Shown here one piece after another: positions 50,898-61,917 of a stretch of 64,000 bases of DNA. Both the position numbers and the translations under genes were made by a program. Positions within the stretch are counted from its first letter, which is position 1; each line of letters opens with the position of its first letter. Source of the DNA: Tunturibacter gelidoferens (GTDB taxonomy: Bacteria > Acidobacteriota > Terriglobia > Terriglobales > Acidobacteriaceae); assembly GCF_040358255.1 (NCBI RefSeq), contig NZ_CP132938.1, forward strand, positions 3,782,001 to 3,846,000. Reading direction: 5' to 3'. The notes beneath the pieces were generated by a model, which made no database searches, was not told the origin of the DNA, and worked only from the letters and a program-made list of their open reading frames with translations.

Positions 50898-51596
50898 CTA
50901 AGGCACTAATGTGGGGAGGAGTTGGGTGGCGGTGCCCAGGAGGATCTCGTTGAAGGCTTCGTGGTTGAGCGGCTCTTCGGGGCCGATGTAGATGGTGCGG
51001 GTACGCTGCTGGTTGGCGATATTGACCAGGCCGGCGGCGGGATAGACGGAGCCGGAGGTGCCGACGACTAGAAAGACGGTGGCTTGGTTGAGTTTGTCGT
51101 AGATGGTGTCCATGTCGAGTGGGATCTCTCCGAACCAGACGATGTGAGGGCGGACTGGGGCGTTGCAGTTCGTGCACATGGGGAGAGTTTCGGCGGTTTC
51201 GTAGAGGCCGGTGTCCGGGAAGGGTTGATTGCATTGGGTGCAGCGGGATTGGAAGAGGTTGCCATGCATGTGGTGGATGCGCTGGGAGCCGGCCCGCTCG
51301 TGGAGCTCGTCGACGTTTTGGGTGCAGAGGTAGAAGCGGTCGCCTAGTTGTTGTTCGATTTGAGCGAGTGCGAGATGCCCGGCGTTGGGTTGGGCGGAGG
51401 AGGCGTTGCGGCGGCGCTGGGAGTAGAAGTGCCAGACGAGTGCTGGGTCGGCGGCCCAGGCTTCGGGGGTGGCGACTTGTTCGACGCGGTAACCGTTCCA
51501 AAGGCCGCCGGAGCCGCGGAAGGTGGCGAGGCCACTCTCGGCGGAGATGCCGGCTCCGGTTAGGACGAAGAGACGATCCTGTCGGGTTAAGCGCAT
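50898..51596 (-). CDS. NAD-dependent protein deacylase, sirtuin class III
   Basis: The protein is 232 residues from ATG 51596 (MRLTRQDRLFVLTGAGIS). NAD-binding GAGIS is at 14-18, TQNVDELH at 92-99 and catalytic His111 in HHMHGN. Structural zinc Cys119, 122, 141, 144 and VGTSGSVYPAAG are also present. Tyr58 and Arg61 in WHFYSQRRR are the class-III residues that favour succinyl/malonyl-lysine, so it is likely a CobB-like desuccinylase. A longer start at 51665 would encode 23 residues through the R5 repeat and is rejected. Confidence 0.93.
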   Translation of the reverse strand: MRLTRQDRLFVLTGAGISAESGLATFRGSGGLWNGYRVEQVATPEAWAADPALVWHFYSQRRRNASSAQPNAGHLALAQIEQQLGDRFYLCTQNVDELHERAGSQRIHHMHGNLFQSRCTQCNQPFPDTGLYETAETLPMCTNCNAPVRPHIVWFGEIPLDMDTIYDKLNQATVFLVVGTSGSVYPAAGLVNIANQQRTRTIYIGPEEPLNHEAFNEILLGTATQLLPTLVP

Positions 51597-51625
51597 GGTG
51601 GTTGGATGCAGGTGTCCTGCTGCTT

Positions 51626-51682
51626 GTGTCCTGCCGGACGGGCCCGCTGCGCGCGGGGCGGTCACTTCGTGACTTGTGTACC
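51626..51682 (+). repeat. Dispersed repeat R5, copy 2
   Basis: GTGTCCTGCCGGACGGGCCC, a GC-rich stem and GTCACTTCGTGAC TTGTGTACC, in the same orientation as 47164-47220. It lies just upstream of the sirtuin start. Confidence 0.75.
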
Positions 51683-51736
51683 TTGTGTTGCCTGGTGAAA
51701 GGCGTCGGGCCTCGCGTTGCTCGGCTTTATTTCCAC

Positions 51737-53242
51737 TTATCTTGGGTCGGAGGGTTCGCTGGGGATGCCGTCTGCGTTCCAGGCTATGACGCGATATTGA
51801 ATGCCGCCAAGGGTGCCGTGGGGGTCAACCCAGGGGTCATCGGCGTCGGTGGCGCAGCGGTCGCAGATGGACTTCCATTCTTTTGAGCCTGCGTCGTTGC
51901 GTTCGACGGAGTAGCGCACGGCACCTGCAGAGCCGCGCCAAGCGATGAGGCCGACGATGACAGTGGAGGTGATGACGGGGCGCGGTGGGATCGCGTGCTT
52001 GGGGACAGCGGTGCCGGACATGGCGTAGGCGTGGGCGCGGAGTTGCTGGGCTCGGGCGGCCATGTCATCTGCGGTGTTGACGAGGGTTTTGACGCCGGGG
52101 TAGTAAAGCGCCCACCATTGGCCGGATTCTCCGTGCTCGGCGAAGATGGGGTTGGTGCTGTCGGCGGGGATGGGTTGGAAGCCGAAGTTGTCGAGATGGG
52201 CCTGGAGCGCCCAGAAGCCGTCGCCGGAGATGTTGGGATCGGTGGCGAGGGTGTGGAGGACTTGTTCGAGGTCGGCGGGGGTCTTCCAGTCGGTGCGGTC
52301 CCAACCGAATTCATTGACGATGAAGGCCTTGCCGTGGCTGGTGACGGTGGCGGCGTCGTGGCTGAAGGTGGCGGCGGTGGTAGCGGGTGCGCCTGGGCCG
52401 AGGAGGGCGTCCCAGTGGGGGTAGAACTCGAAGGTGACGAGGTCGGTGCTGGGGTTGTCGATGATTTTGGCGTAGTAGCGGAAGAGGCCGGTGGTGTCGA
52501 GGTAGAGGTGGTGGGGGTCGGTCTGCTTGATGTGGGCGCCGATGGTCTCGGACCAGGTGGAGATTTGGGCGAGGGATTCGGGTGTGGGATGGGAGAGCAT
52601 GGTGAGGATGCCGCACATGTTGCAGTTCTCCCAGGCCATGATGGTGGGGTCGTCTTTGTAGCGGAGGCCGGTGATGGGGTTGAGGTGATTGAGGACGGCG
52701 TCGATGTGTTTTTCGTAGGCGGCGATGAGGGCGGGGTCGGTGAAGAAGTCTTGTGGGTTTGGCTTGCGGTGCCAGGCGAGGTATTGGCCGATGCCTCCGC
52801 CGGCGCAGGTGGCGCAGTCGCCGACGAGGGGGATGATGAGCTTCATGCCGTGTTTGCGGGCGGTGGCGACGGCGTAGTCGGAGGATGCGAAGGCGGCTTC
52901 GTTGATGTTGCCTTCGGTGGGCTCGATGCAGAGGGGGCAGCCGACGGTGTCGCCCATGGTTTGGGCTCGGACGACTTTGGCGCCCATCTCGGCGGCGGTA
53001 TCAAAGGCGTCGTCGATCTCGAAGTGGCTGGGGAGGCGGGGACCCATGGGATCGTGGGGGCCGTAGCCTTCGAGGCCTAGCCACTCGATGTTTGGGCCGG
53101 AGTAGCGGAAGGGTGCGCCGGAAAGAGTGAGTTTGGTTCCGGTGCGTTGGACGAAGGCGTCGGTCTGGGCTGGGAGATGAGGGGCTAAAAGGATGATTGC
53201 TGAGGTCGCTAAGATGATGTTGCGCGTGCGGGTCCCTGACAT
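51737..53242 (-). CDS. GH5-like glycoside hydrolase with altered acid/base motif
   Basis: The 501 residues comprise a signal peptide (MSGTRTRNIILATSAIILLAPHLPAQ) and a cellulase/mannanase-type TIM barrel. Barrel motifs are FRYSGPNIEWLGLEGYG and GMKLIIPLVGD. The nucleophile Glu311 lies in FIVNEFGW. Where GH5 enzymes read W-E-x-x-N-E, this reads W-E-N-C-N-M (residues 204-209), so the acid/base Glu seems to be Met209. A C-terminal beta domain (about residues 420-500) looks like a fibronectin-like or carbohydrate-binding unit. It may bind or act unusually on beta-mannan or cellulose-like glycans. Confidence 0.8.
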   Translation of the reverse strand: MSGTRTRNIILATSAIILLAPHLPAQTDAFVQRTGTKLTLSGAPFRYSGPNIEWLGLEGYGPHDPMGPRLPSHFEIDDAFDTAAEMGAKVVRAQTMGDTVGCPLCIEPTEGNINEAAFASSDYAVATARKHGMKLIIPLVGDCATCAGGGIGQYLAWHRKPNPQDFFTDPALIAAYEKHIDAVLNHLNPITGLRYKDDPTIMAWENCNMCGILTMLSHPTPESLAQISTWSETIGAHIKQTDPHHLYLDTTGLFRYYAKIIDNPSTDLVTFEFYPHWDALLGPGAPATTAATFSHDAATVTSHGKAFIVNEFGWDRTDWKTPADLEQVLHTLATDPNISGDGFWALQAHLDNFGFQPIPADSTNPIFAEHGESGQWWALYYPGVKTLVNTADDMAARAQQLRAHAYAMSGTAVPKHAIPPRPVITSTVIVGLIAWRGSAGAVRYSVERNDAGSKEWKSICDRCATDADDPWVDPHGTLGGIQYRVIAWNADGIPSEPSDPR

Positions 53243-53443
53243 TCGTTCTCCATCCCGGTTAGGCTGGCTTTTCTATCGCTGGCCATTATGAATGGGTGTT
53301 CAACGGTTTGCAAACTAGAGATGATGGGCTTCGCGTTCTTCGCCTAGGATGGAGCTCTCGCTTGTGCGGATCGCTTTGAGATGATCTCTATAAAGAGTTG
53401 CATGCTGAGAGTTGCGGGATCAATTGAAACGCGAGGGTTGACG

Positions 53444-53779
53444 ATGAATGGGCAGCTTCCAGAGGTCATCACGCTGACGGCGGAGTCTTCGTTGCAGGTC
53501 GGATACGACAATCATCCGATTGCTAAGATCAATGACCATGTCGTTCGGATTGCCACGATGGTTGAACCTTACTACTGGCATTTCCATCCGAACTCGGATG
53601 AGACGTTTCTGGTGGTTGAAGGACGACTTGCCATTGAATTTGAGAGCGGATCGGTCGAGCTTGGTCCGGGACAGTTAGTGACGATTCCTCGCGGGGTTCG
53701 TCATCGGACGCGGCCGGTTGGTGGGAGGTCAGTGAACATTACGTTTGAGTTGGCGCAGAGTGAGACGGTTGCGGTTTGA
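53444..53779 (+). CDS. Cupin-domain protein
   Basis: The 111-residue single cupin shows motif 1 WHFHPNSDETFLVVEGRLAIEF, with His/His/Glu/His-type metal ligands, and motif 2 GPGQLVTIPRGVRHRTRP. Start ATG 53444 is used; an upstream ATG at 53381 would add 21 residues. Small cupins of this type are often involved in sugar-nucleotide, carboxylate or regulatory metal chemistry; no specific role can be assigned. Confidence 0.87.
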   Translation: MNGQLPEVITLTAESSLQVGYDNHPIAKINDHVVRIATMVEPYYWHFHPNSDETFLVVEGRLAIEFESGSVELGPGQLVTIPRGVRHRTRPVGGRSVNITFELAQSETVAV

Positions 53780-53813
53780 TGGTAAAGGTGTGGGAAGGGT
53801 GTTGGCGCTGCGG

Positions 53814-53881
53814 GCAAAATGCGGGGGTCCCTCCGCTGCGCCGCTCACGATGAAACTGTGAGCGGCTTCGGTCGGGATGAC
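53814..53881 (+). repeat. Dispersed hairpin repeat R3 (direct)
   Basis: GCAAAATGCGGGGGTCCCTC, then a GCCGCTCAC-gatgaaact-GTGAGCGGC stem and TTCGGTCGGGATGAC. It sits between the cupin and enolase terminators. Confidence 0.8.
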
Positions 53882-53966
53882 GTGGTTTTGGGGTGATGAG
53901 AAAAGAACATCCTTAAGTGCTGAGGCAAACCTCATACCTGAAGCACTAGAGGAACCCTCGGAGTAC

Positions 53967-55759
<1,793 letters not shown>

Positions 55760-56677
55760 ATGAAGATGCACATCACTACCGCCGCTCTCGTTCTTGCTGC
55801 TGCTCCCGCGTTTTCTCAGAGTGCGATGACGGGAGTCTCTCATCCTGACTCCGCTGTGATCACGAGCACAGAGGAGACGACTCCGCAGACGCCGATTGCG
55901 AAGCCGAGTGCAGATGTGCCGGAGGTTGCTCCTTCGTCGCCGGCGGTGGAGTATGGGCCGTATGTTCCTTACAAGGGCGCAACGGTTGGCGGTTCGAGTG
56001 CTGTGGTGAATGAGACTGCGGCGGACGATCCTGATGCGATGATTGTGACGAGTGTGCCGGAGCGTGAAGGCACGTTGCGCGAAGGGACTTTGCTGAAAGT
56101 ACGGATTGGCGAGACGCTGGCTACAGACAAGACGGTCGCGGGGACGAGATTTTCTGCGACAGTCACGGAGGCAATCGAGAGGAATGGGCGAGTGATCATT
56201 CCCGTTGGTTCGATTCTTGAGGGGCGAGTGACGGAGGTTCGCGGCGGACGGCGGATTTCAGGTGCAGCTCTGATGCACCTGGAGACCAATGACGTTACGC
56301 TGCCGGATGGAACGCACTATATTGTTCATGCTCAGTTGATCGATACGGGGAAGGGCGAGTTCAATGTGAACAACGAAGGCACGTTGAAGCGGAAGGACCA
56401 TCCCAAGGAGACATTGGCGATCGTGGGCGGCGTGACTGGCGCGGGTGCGGTGACGGGAGCGATGATCGGCGGCGGCGTGGGCGCTGTGGTGGGTGCGGGT
56501 ATTGGCGCAGGGGTCAGCACGGTGATGTGGTTGAAGCAGGATCGTCAGGCTACGCTGCCGAAGGATGAGCTGCTGGTGTTTAGCTTGACTACGCCGATGG
56601 TTTTGACTCCGCTGAGTGGGTCGCCGCTTAGTAGCTTGAACACGAGTGCGGTTGGTGGGGTGGGAGCTACGCAGTAG
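55760..56677 (+). CDS. Secreted glycine-zipper protein, VirB10/TrbI-like core
   Basis: The 305 residues from ATG 55760 (GAGG upstream) have a signal peptide (MKMHITTAALVLAAAPAFSQ) and then a Pro/Thr/Ser-rich linker. A beta domain follows: REGTLREGTLLKVRIGETLATDKTVAGTRFSATVTEAIERNGRVIIPVGSILEGRVTEVRGG resembles TrbI/VirB10-like outer-membrane secretion proteins. A Gly-rich zipper (VTGAGAVTGAMIGGGVGAVVGAGIGAGVST) may span a membrane. No other type IV secretion genes are near, so a stand-alone envelope protein is likely. Confidence 0.75.
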   Translation: MKMHITTAALVLAAAPAFSQSAMTGVSHPDSAVITSTEETTPQTPIAKPSADVPEVAPSSPAVEYGPYVPYKGATVGGSSAVVNETAADDPDAMIVTSVPEREGTLREGTLLKVRIGETLATDKTVAGTRFSATVTEAIERNGRVIIPVGSILEGRVTEVRGGRRISGAALMHLETNDVTLPDGTHYIVHAQLIDTGKGEFNVNNEGTLKRKDHPKETLAIVGGVTGAGAVTGAMIGGGVGAVVGAGIGAGVSTVMWLKQDRQATLPKDELLVFSLTTPMVLTPLSGSPLSSLNTSAVGGVGATQ

Positions 56678-56827
56678 TTCGCAGTAGGCCGCTTCGTAGC
56701 GATGGTACCGGCGCGTGTGCAAGGGTGTCAGATGCCGCCGAATCCCGGGATTTTGTGCCGTTCTGCGACACGGAGATGTTCTTCAGTAGGCCTGCCGATC
56801 TTACGTTTGTGTAAGAAAGGATCTCCC

Positions 56828-57139
56828 ATGGCTGTTTCTATCTCCGGCTCGTTGTCATCTCAATCGACCGTTGCTCCTCCCTCCCCCGCTGAATCGACTC
56901 CGACTGAGGTCGTTCATAAACCCGTTTCGGCAACCGGCGACACGGTGAAACTATCGCAGGCTGCACAGGTTCACCAGCTGAAGCAGCAGGGACAGGCGCT
57001 CTCTCAAATTGCTTCCAACCTCGGGATCTCGGTAGCGACGGTCGATGGCTATCTGGGTGTGACCGTACCCAAAGCCGCTTCGGTTGCCACTGCGGCTCCA
57101 AGTGCAAAGGCGGCCGCTCCAGTACCGACAAAAGAGTAA
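56828..57139 (+). CDS. Small HTH-like protein, 103 residues
   Basis: An N-terminal Ser/Thr/Pro-rich flexible half is followed by a short helical region: VKLSQAAQVHQLKQQGQALSQIASNLGISVATVDGYLGV. The QIASNLGISVATVDGYLG part is a helix-turn-helix of the resolvase/LuxR type. An Ala/Lys-rich tail follows. ATG 56828 with AAGGATCT upstream. A DNA-binding role is plausible; the family is unrecognised. The repeat R4 follows the stop. Confidence 0.7.
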   Translation: MAVSISGSLSSQSTVAPPSPAESTPTEVVHKPVSATGDTVKLSQAAQVHQLKQQGQALSQIASNLGISVATVDGYLGVTVPKAASVATAAPSAKAAAPVPTKE

Positions 57140-57209
57140 CGAGTTTGTTTTTTGCAGAGACCCGCTTCGAGCATCTTTCCGTTCGCGGCGGAAAGATGCA
57201 GATGCAACG

Positions 57210-57263
57210 GCGTGCTGCGCGCACGGCGCGATCTGCCATCGAGGCTGACGCGCCTTCGGCGCC
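57210..57263 (+). repeat. 54-bp repeat R4, copy 3
   Basis: Identical over 54 bp to the copy at 42836-42889. Sits in the convergent gap between the HTH-like gene and the kinase gene, where it could terminate both transcripts. Confidence 0.9.
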
Positions 57264-57289
57264 TTTGATCCGCGCTTGCTGCACGTTTG

Positions 57290-59785
57290 CTAGTTGCGGA
57301 CCTGGGCCAGAAGGCGCTTCCAGTTTTTCTGGTTGCGGCGGTAGGATTTTTTTAAGTCTTCTAGGATACGTTCGAAGTCGGCGTGGCCTTTTAGTTTGCG
57401 CCAGGCTGGGTTGATGCTGAACCAGGGGTAGTTCTCGTTGCCCAGGTAGATGGCGCGGCGGAGCCAGTGGAGGGCCTCGGACTCGTCGCCTTCGAGGGCG
57501 AAGTAGGTGGCGAGGCGGTAGGCCATCTCGCTGTCGGCTTCGGCGGCGGAGAGGGTTTCGTCGACGATGAAGGTAGCGGCTTTTTCGCGTTCGCCGAGCT
57601 GGACGTAGCAGAGGGCGATGGTTGGGAAGACGATGCGGAGGGAGGACTCGTCGCGAATGACGTTCTCGAGGGTTTCGATGGCTTTGGGGAGATCACCGGT
57701 GCGCATCTGCTGGTAGCCGAGGGAGATTCTGAGGAGCGGCTGGCGGGGTTCGAGGGTGAGGCCCTTTTCGATCTCGTCGGCGGCTAGCTCCATCTGGTTT
57801 TGATATTGGTAGACGCGGGCGCGGTGGTTGTAGACCATGGCGGCGTTTGAAGGGTTCATGCGGAGAGAGGCGTTGAACTGCTCGAGGGCCTCGTCGTACA
57901 TGCCGTCGATGCGGAGGGTCTGGCCGGCGACGAGGCGGACGTTCCAGTCGTTGCCTGCAGTCTGGAGGAGGTTTTCGATGCCGTGGCGGGCAGACTCTTT
58001 TTCTCCGCGAGAGAGGAGCATGTAGACGCGGTAGAGGTTGGCTTCGACGGAGCCAGGGTCGAGCTGAAGGGCTTTGTCGAAGGCGCGGCGGGCTTCGAGG
58101 ACGTGCATCTGGCCGCCGAGGCCGTGACGGGCGTACTGGAGATGCGTGATGCCGAGGCCGGACCAGCCGGGGGCGTATTTTTCGTCCTGCTTGACGACGT
58201 CGGTGAAGAGCTCGCAGGCGCGGTTGAGGTCGTCGCGGCTGCCGGTGCGGGTCATGAAGGAGGAGAGGACGGCGCGGGCCTGGAGGTACTGCTCGGAGAG
58301 GGCCTGGTTGAGCGAGGGCGCGGAGAGTGAGGCAACGCGGCTGGTTTCGTGTGGGGCGAGATCGCCGAAGCCCTGGAGGGTGCCGAAGACCTCGTTGCAT
58401 ATCTCTGATTGGACGGAGACGAGATCGAAGGAGGCTACGTTGATGGAGCCGCCGGCGCGGACGCTCTGGTTGGGGACGTCGAGGAGCTGCCAGTTGAGGT
58501 CGAAGCCTTTGTCGGAGCGGAGGAAGTTGCCGGCGAGGACGAAGTTGACGAGGAGTTTTTTGCCGATGCTCAGAGGGTCCAGCTGTTGGGTGGGAATGTT
58601 CATGAAGGAGCTCGACGGGCGAACGACGAGGGTGGACATGCGGGTGAGACGGGTGGCTATTGCGTCGGCGAGGGCATAGCCGTAGAGGGGGGCGACGTCG
58701 GCGGCGCCGAAGTTGACGAAGGGGAGGACGACGATGCTGTTTTGATTGCTGGTGGAGGAGGTGCCGGACTCGCGGAAGCGCTCGGCGAGCATGGAGAGGA
58801 TGCCGGTGGTGCGCTTTTCTTCTTCGGGTGTGTCGAGGGGGAGACGGGTCTGGTGGGAGGGGCGGATGTTGTCGCCGGGGAGGAGGACGGAGTCGAGCTG
58901 CATGGCGCGCATGATGGTCTTGAGCGCGTCGCGGACCTCGGCTGCGGAGCCGAAGCGGGCGGAGGGCTGTTTTTCGAGGCAGCGTAGGATGACGGACTCG
59001 AGTTCGATGGGGAGGTCGGGGGCGATGTCGCGGATGGAGGGTGGATCGGCGAACTGGATGGCGCGGATGGACTGGAATTCTGCGGCGTCGGGACGGTGGA
59101 AGGGGTGGCGGCCGGTGGCGAGCTCGTAGAGGATGAGGCCGAGGGCGAAGATATCGGACTGGACGCTGGACTGGCCGGTGACGAACTGCTCGGGGGCCAT
59201 GTAGGCGATGGTGCCGCCGCGGGCGGTGTAGGTGGCTCCGGCGATCGGGGTGCGCTTGTTGACGGGGCCGCCGGGGTCGAACTCGGTCTGGTCGGGGCGG
59301 AGGCGGCGGGCGAGGCCGAAGTCGAGGATCTTGATGAGACCGCCGTCGGTGAGCATGACGTTGGCGGGCTTGAGGTCGCGATGGAAGATGCCGAGGTTGT
59401 GGGCGGCGGAGAGGCCGTCGGAGATTTGGATGCCGGCGGAGAGGACGAGCTGGAGGCTGGCGGGGCCTTCGGCGATGAGCTTGTCGAGGGACTTGCCGGG
59501 GATATACTGCATGACGATGTAGGCTTCTTCGCCGTCTCCGCCTTCGGCGGGGGCTTCGCCGACGTCGTAGATGGCGCAGACGTTGGGGTGGTCGATCGCA
59601 GAGGCGAGGCGGGCTTCGCGGAGCTGGGTGGCGCGCATCTGCTCGATGGTGAGGTTGCCGCGCTTGAGGAGTTTGAGGACGACGGGGCGCTGGAGAAGCG
59701 TGTCCGTGGCCAGAAACACGACGCCGCTACCGCCTGTGCCGATCTTGCGAACGAACTCGTACTGCTTGATCTCGCGGCGCTTCAT
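57290..59785 (-). CDS. Serine/threonine protein kinase with TolB-like and TPR regions
   Basis: The 831 residues start with an Hanks-type kinase: GTGGSG (16-21), Lys38 in VVLKLL, HRDLKPAN (135-142), DFG (155-157), APEQF and further subdomains to about 280. A middle part (SIVVLPFVNFGAADVAPLYGYALADAIATRLTRMS) is like the N-terminal domain of TolB/adenylate-cyclase-associated proteins. Then come TPR units to the end (WSGLGITHLQYARHGLGG; SLRMNPSNAAMVYNHRARVYQYQ). No membrane segment; probably cytosolic, with TPRs for substrate binding. Confidence 0.93.
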   Translation of the reverse strand: MKRREIKQYEFVRKIGTGGSGVVFLATDTLLQRPVVLKLLKRGNLTIEQMRATQLREARLASAIDHPNVCAIYDVGEAPAEGGDGEEAYIVMQYIPGKSLDKLIAEGPASLQLVLSAGIQISDGLSAAHNLGIFHRDLKPANVMLTDGGLIKILDFGLARRLRPDQTEFDPGGPVNKRTPIAGATYTARGGTIAYMAPEQFVTGQSSVQSDIFALGLILYELATGRHPFHRPDAAEFQSIRAIQFADPPSIRDIAPDLPIELESVILRCLEKQPSARFGSAAEVRDALKTIMRAMQLDSVLLPGDNIRPSHQTRLPLDTPEEEKRTTGILSMLAERFRESGTSSTSNQNSIVVLPFVNFGAADVAPLYGYALADAIATRLTRMSTLVVRPSSSFMNIPTQQLDPLSIGKKLLVNFVLAGNFLRSDKGFDLNWQLLDVPNQSVRAGGSINVASFDLVSVQSEICNEVFGTLQGFGDLAPHETSRVASLSAPSLNQALSEQYLQARAVLSSFMTRTGSRDDLNRACELFTDVVKQDEKYAPGWSGLGITHLQYARHGLGGQMHVLEARRAFDKALQLDPGSVEANLYRVYMLLSRGEKESARHGIENLLQTAGNDWNVRLVAGQTLRIDGMYDEALEQFNASLRMNPSNAAMVYNHRARVYQYQNQMELAADEIEKGLTLEPRQPLLRISLGYQQMRTGDLPKAIETLENVIRDESSLRIVFPTIALCYVQLGEREKAATFIVDETLSAAEADSEMAYRLATYFALEGDESEALHWLRRAIYLGNENYPWFSINPAWRKLKGHADFERILEDLKKSYRRNQKNWKRLLAQVRN

Positions 59786-59857
59786 GGATTGATTATCGCA
59801 AGGGGCGAGGTGTGGATGGTTTAGGGAGGGTTATTTGTGAGGGAGATGTGTCCTTTC

Positions 59858-61081
59858 TTAGCGCTTTCTGGCTGGCTCCAGATTGGGGAGGAGCCACGTG
59901 AGGAGGCCGATGGCGGGCAGGTAGGCGCAGAGCTGGTAGACATGGATGATGCTGGTGGCGTCGGCTACTTTGCCGAGGACGGCGGCGCCGATGCCTCCCA
60001 TGCCGAAGGCGAAGCCGAAGAAGAGGCCGGAGATCATGCCGACACGGCCGGGGACGAGCTCCTGCGCGTAGACGAGGATGGCGGAGAAGGCAGAGGCAAG
60101 GACGAAGCCGATGATGACGCTAAGGATGGCGGTCCAGAGCAGATTGGCGTGGGGCAGGATGAGGGTGAAGGGCAGGACGCCGAGAATGCTGACCCAGATG
60201 ACGTACTTGCGGCCGTAGCGGTCGCCTACGGGTCCGCCGATGAGGGTTCCGGCGGCGACTGCGGCGAGGAAGAGGAAGAGCAGCTCCTGCGAGGTGCGGA
60301 CGGAGACCTGGAAGCGGCTGATGAGGTAGAAGGTGTAGTAGCTGGTGAGGCTGGCGAGGTAGAAGTACTTCGAAAAGATGAGTGCGATGAGGACTGCGAT
60401 GGCTCCGATGACTTTGCCGCGGGAGAGATGGGTGTGGGGCGTGGCTTCTTGGCGCTGGTTGGCGGGGGCGTTGGTGTGAGTGGTGCGATACCAGCGGCCA
60501 ACCCAGATGAGGATGCAGATGGCGAGGAGGGCGGGGATGGCGAACCAGGCCATGCCGATCTGTCCGCGAGGCAGGACGATGAAGGCTGCGAGGAGTGGGC
60601 CGATGGCGGAGCCGGCGTTTCCGCCGACCTGGAAGAAGGACTGCGCGAAGCCGTGGCGTCCGCCGGATGCCATGCGGGCGATGCGGGAGGACTCGGGGTG
60701 GAAGATGGCGGAGCCGATGCCGACAAAGGAGGCCGCAAAGATGAGCCATCCGAAGGTGGGTGCCACGGCGAGGAGGAGCAGGCCGGCGAGGGTGAAGGTC
60801 ATGCCGATGGGCAGAGCGAAGGGGCGGGGAGTGCGGTCTCCCAGATGGCCGATGATGGGCTGAAGGAGGGAGGCGGTGATCTGGAAGGTGAGGGTGAGGA
60901 TGCCGATCTGGGTGAAGTTGAGATGGAAGGAGCTCTTGAGGATGGGGTAGATGGAGGGCAGCAGGGACTGCACCATGTCGTTGAGGAGATGGCAGAAGCT
61001 GGCGGCGGTGAGGACGCGCAGCAGGGTCTGCGAGGAGGAGGGTGCGGAGAGTGGGGTGGCTATGGTGGAGGTCTGACCCAT
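59858..61081 (-). CDS. MFS transporter, Fsr (fosmidomycin resistance)-like
   Basis: The 407 residues have about twelve membrane segments. Family motifs: CHLLNDMVQSLLPSIYPILKSSF, then QITASLLQPIIGHLGDRTPRP (the MFS loop 2-3 pattern) and GIGSAIFHPESSRIARMASGGRHGFAQSFFQVGGNAGSAIGPLLAA, close to Fsr/bacterial sugar-efflux members. Drug or metabolite efflux at the inner membrane is likely; the substrate is not predicted. Confidence 0.9.
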   Translation of the reverse strand: MGQTSTIATPLSAPSSSQTLLRVLTAASFCHLLNDMVQSLLPSIYPILKSSFHLNFTQIGILTLTFQITASLLQPIIGHLGDRTPRPFALPIGMTFTLAGLLLLAVAPTFGWLIFAASFVGIGSAIFHPESSRIARMASGGRHGFAQSFFQVGGNAGSAIGPLLAAFIVLPRGQIGMAWFAIPALLAICILIWVGRWYRTTHTNAPANQRQEATPHTHLSRGKVIGAIAVLIALIFSKYFYLASLTSYYTFYLISRFQVSVRTSQELLFLFLAAVAAGTLIGGPVGDRYGRKYVIWVSILGVLPFTLILPHANLLWTAILSVIIGFVLASAFSAILVYAQELVPGRVGMISGLFFGFAFGMGGIGAAVLGKVADATSIIHVYQLCAYLPAIGLLTWLLPNLEPARKR

Positions 61082-61210
61082 GGATTCAAGGGTAGCGTGT
61101 CCGGGCAGGCATACGGGTATAGATTTTTTCTATGAAGCCGGATAGTGGGTTGAGAATTATCTCGCGGCGACGAAGTCAGCCTCGGTGATGTCCTATTCGA
61201 TGTGCATGGA

Positions 61211-61465
61211 TCAGTGGCGGGGACCGGCGGATTTTTCCCAGGGGCGGGGGTTGACGGGGTCGTCCTGCCATTTTTGGCGGCGGCCTACGAGGTACATGAT
61301 GAGGCCGAAGAGGAACATAAGGATGCCCCAGGTGAGGTTGAGGTTGATGCCCATGGACTTTTCGTAGATGTCGGCGCTGTGGCGGGTGATGAGGCCGTAG
61401 ACGCTCATGAGGCCTCCGATGAGGAGGAAGATGAGGCCGAGGGGGATGCGGATGTCTAGTCCCAA
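61211..61465 (-). CDS. Small two-helix membrane protein
   Basis: The 84 residues comprise two hydrophobic segments (PLGLIFLLIGGLMSVYGLI and LTWGILMFLFGLIMYLVG) and a basic, Trp/Pro-rich C-terminal tail. No known domain. A real gene is likely from the clear membrane pattern, and the ATG follows AAAGGACAC. Confidence 0.65.
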   Translation of the reverse strand: MGLDIRIPLGLIFLLIGGLMSVYGLITRHSADIYEKSMGINLNLTWGILMFLFGLIMYLVGRRQKWQDDPVNPRPWEKSAGPRH

Positions 61466-61597
61466 GATGTGTCCTTTTTGTTGATGGTTTCATTATGCAT
61501 CGAGGAGGGCGCGGCTCTGGCGTAAATCCCACAAAGGTGGTGCTCCGTTACAACCGGCGGTGTGGGACTATTCTTTGCGCCTCCCCGGAGCAAAAAC

Positions 61598-61771
61598 ATG
61601 ATGCCGAAATGTCCTGAATGTGTGAGTCAAGGTGAAGTGAGACGGTCCCATCGTCATCCACTCGATAAAATCCTCAGCCTGATCTTTCTGTTTCCGTTCC
61701 GATGCGATCGTTGCGATTGTCGCTTCTTTCGTTTTCAGAAACCTTCCTATCAGCACGCGGTCCAGAGGTAG
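61598..61771 (+). CDS. Small zinc-ribbon protein, 57 residues
   Basis: MMPKCPECVSQGEVRRSH gives CxxC, and FPFRCDRCDCRFFRF gives the second CxxC; together they look like a zinc ribbon around a hydrophobic helix (LDKILSLIFLF). GGAG precedes the ATG. Similar short proteins occur in Acidobacteriota, function unknown. Confidence 0.6.
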   Translation: MMPKCPECVSQGEVRRSHRHPLDKILSLIFLFPFRCDRCDCRFFRFQKPSYQHAVQR

Positions 61772-61917
61772 ATCAGCATCCTGAACCGCAAGGAGCCGTC
61801 ACCGTCTCCCATCTCCCGAGTGGTTGATGGTGAGGACTCCTGCGGTTGAAGCATCAAGTCCAGCGAGCGACTTTCGGTGCGCGCCTATCTTACACGTATC
61901 CTTCGAGGCATCGTTCG

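Noticed and set aside
51597..51665. Upstream extension of the sirtuin by 23 codons
   Set aside because: These residues are encoded by repeat R5 and are absent from the family.
59837..61135. 432-codon open frame on the + strand opposite the MFS gene, rich in Asp, Gly, Glu
   Set aside because: It is the mirror of a real membrane-protein gene in G-rich sequence; the composition is that of an antisense shadow and no domain appears.
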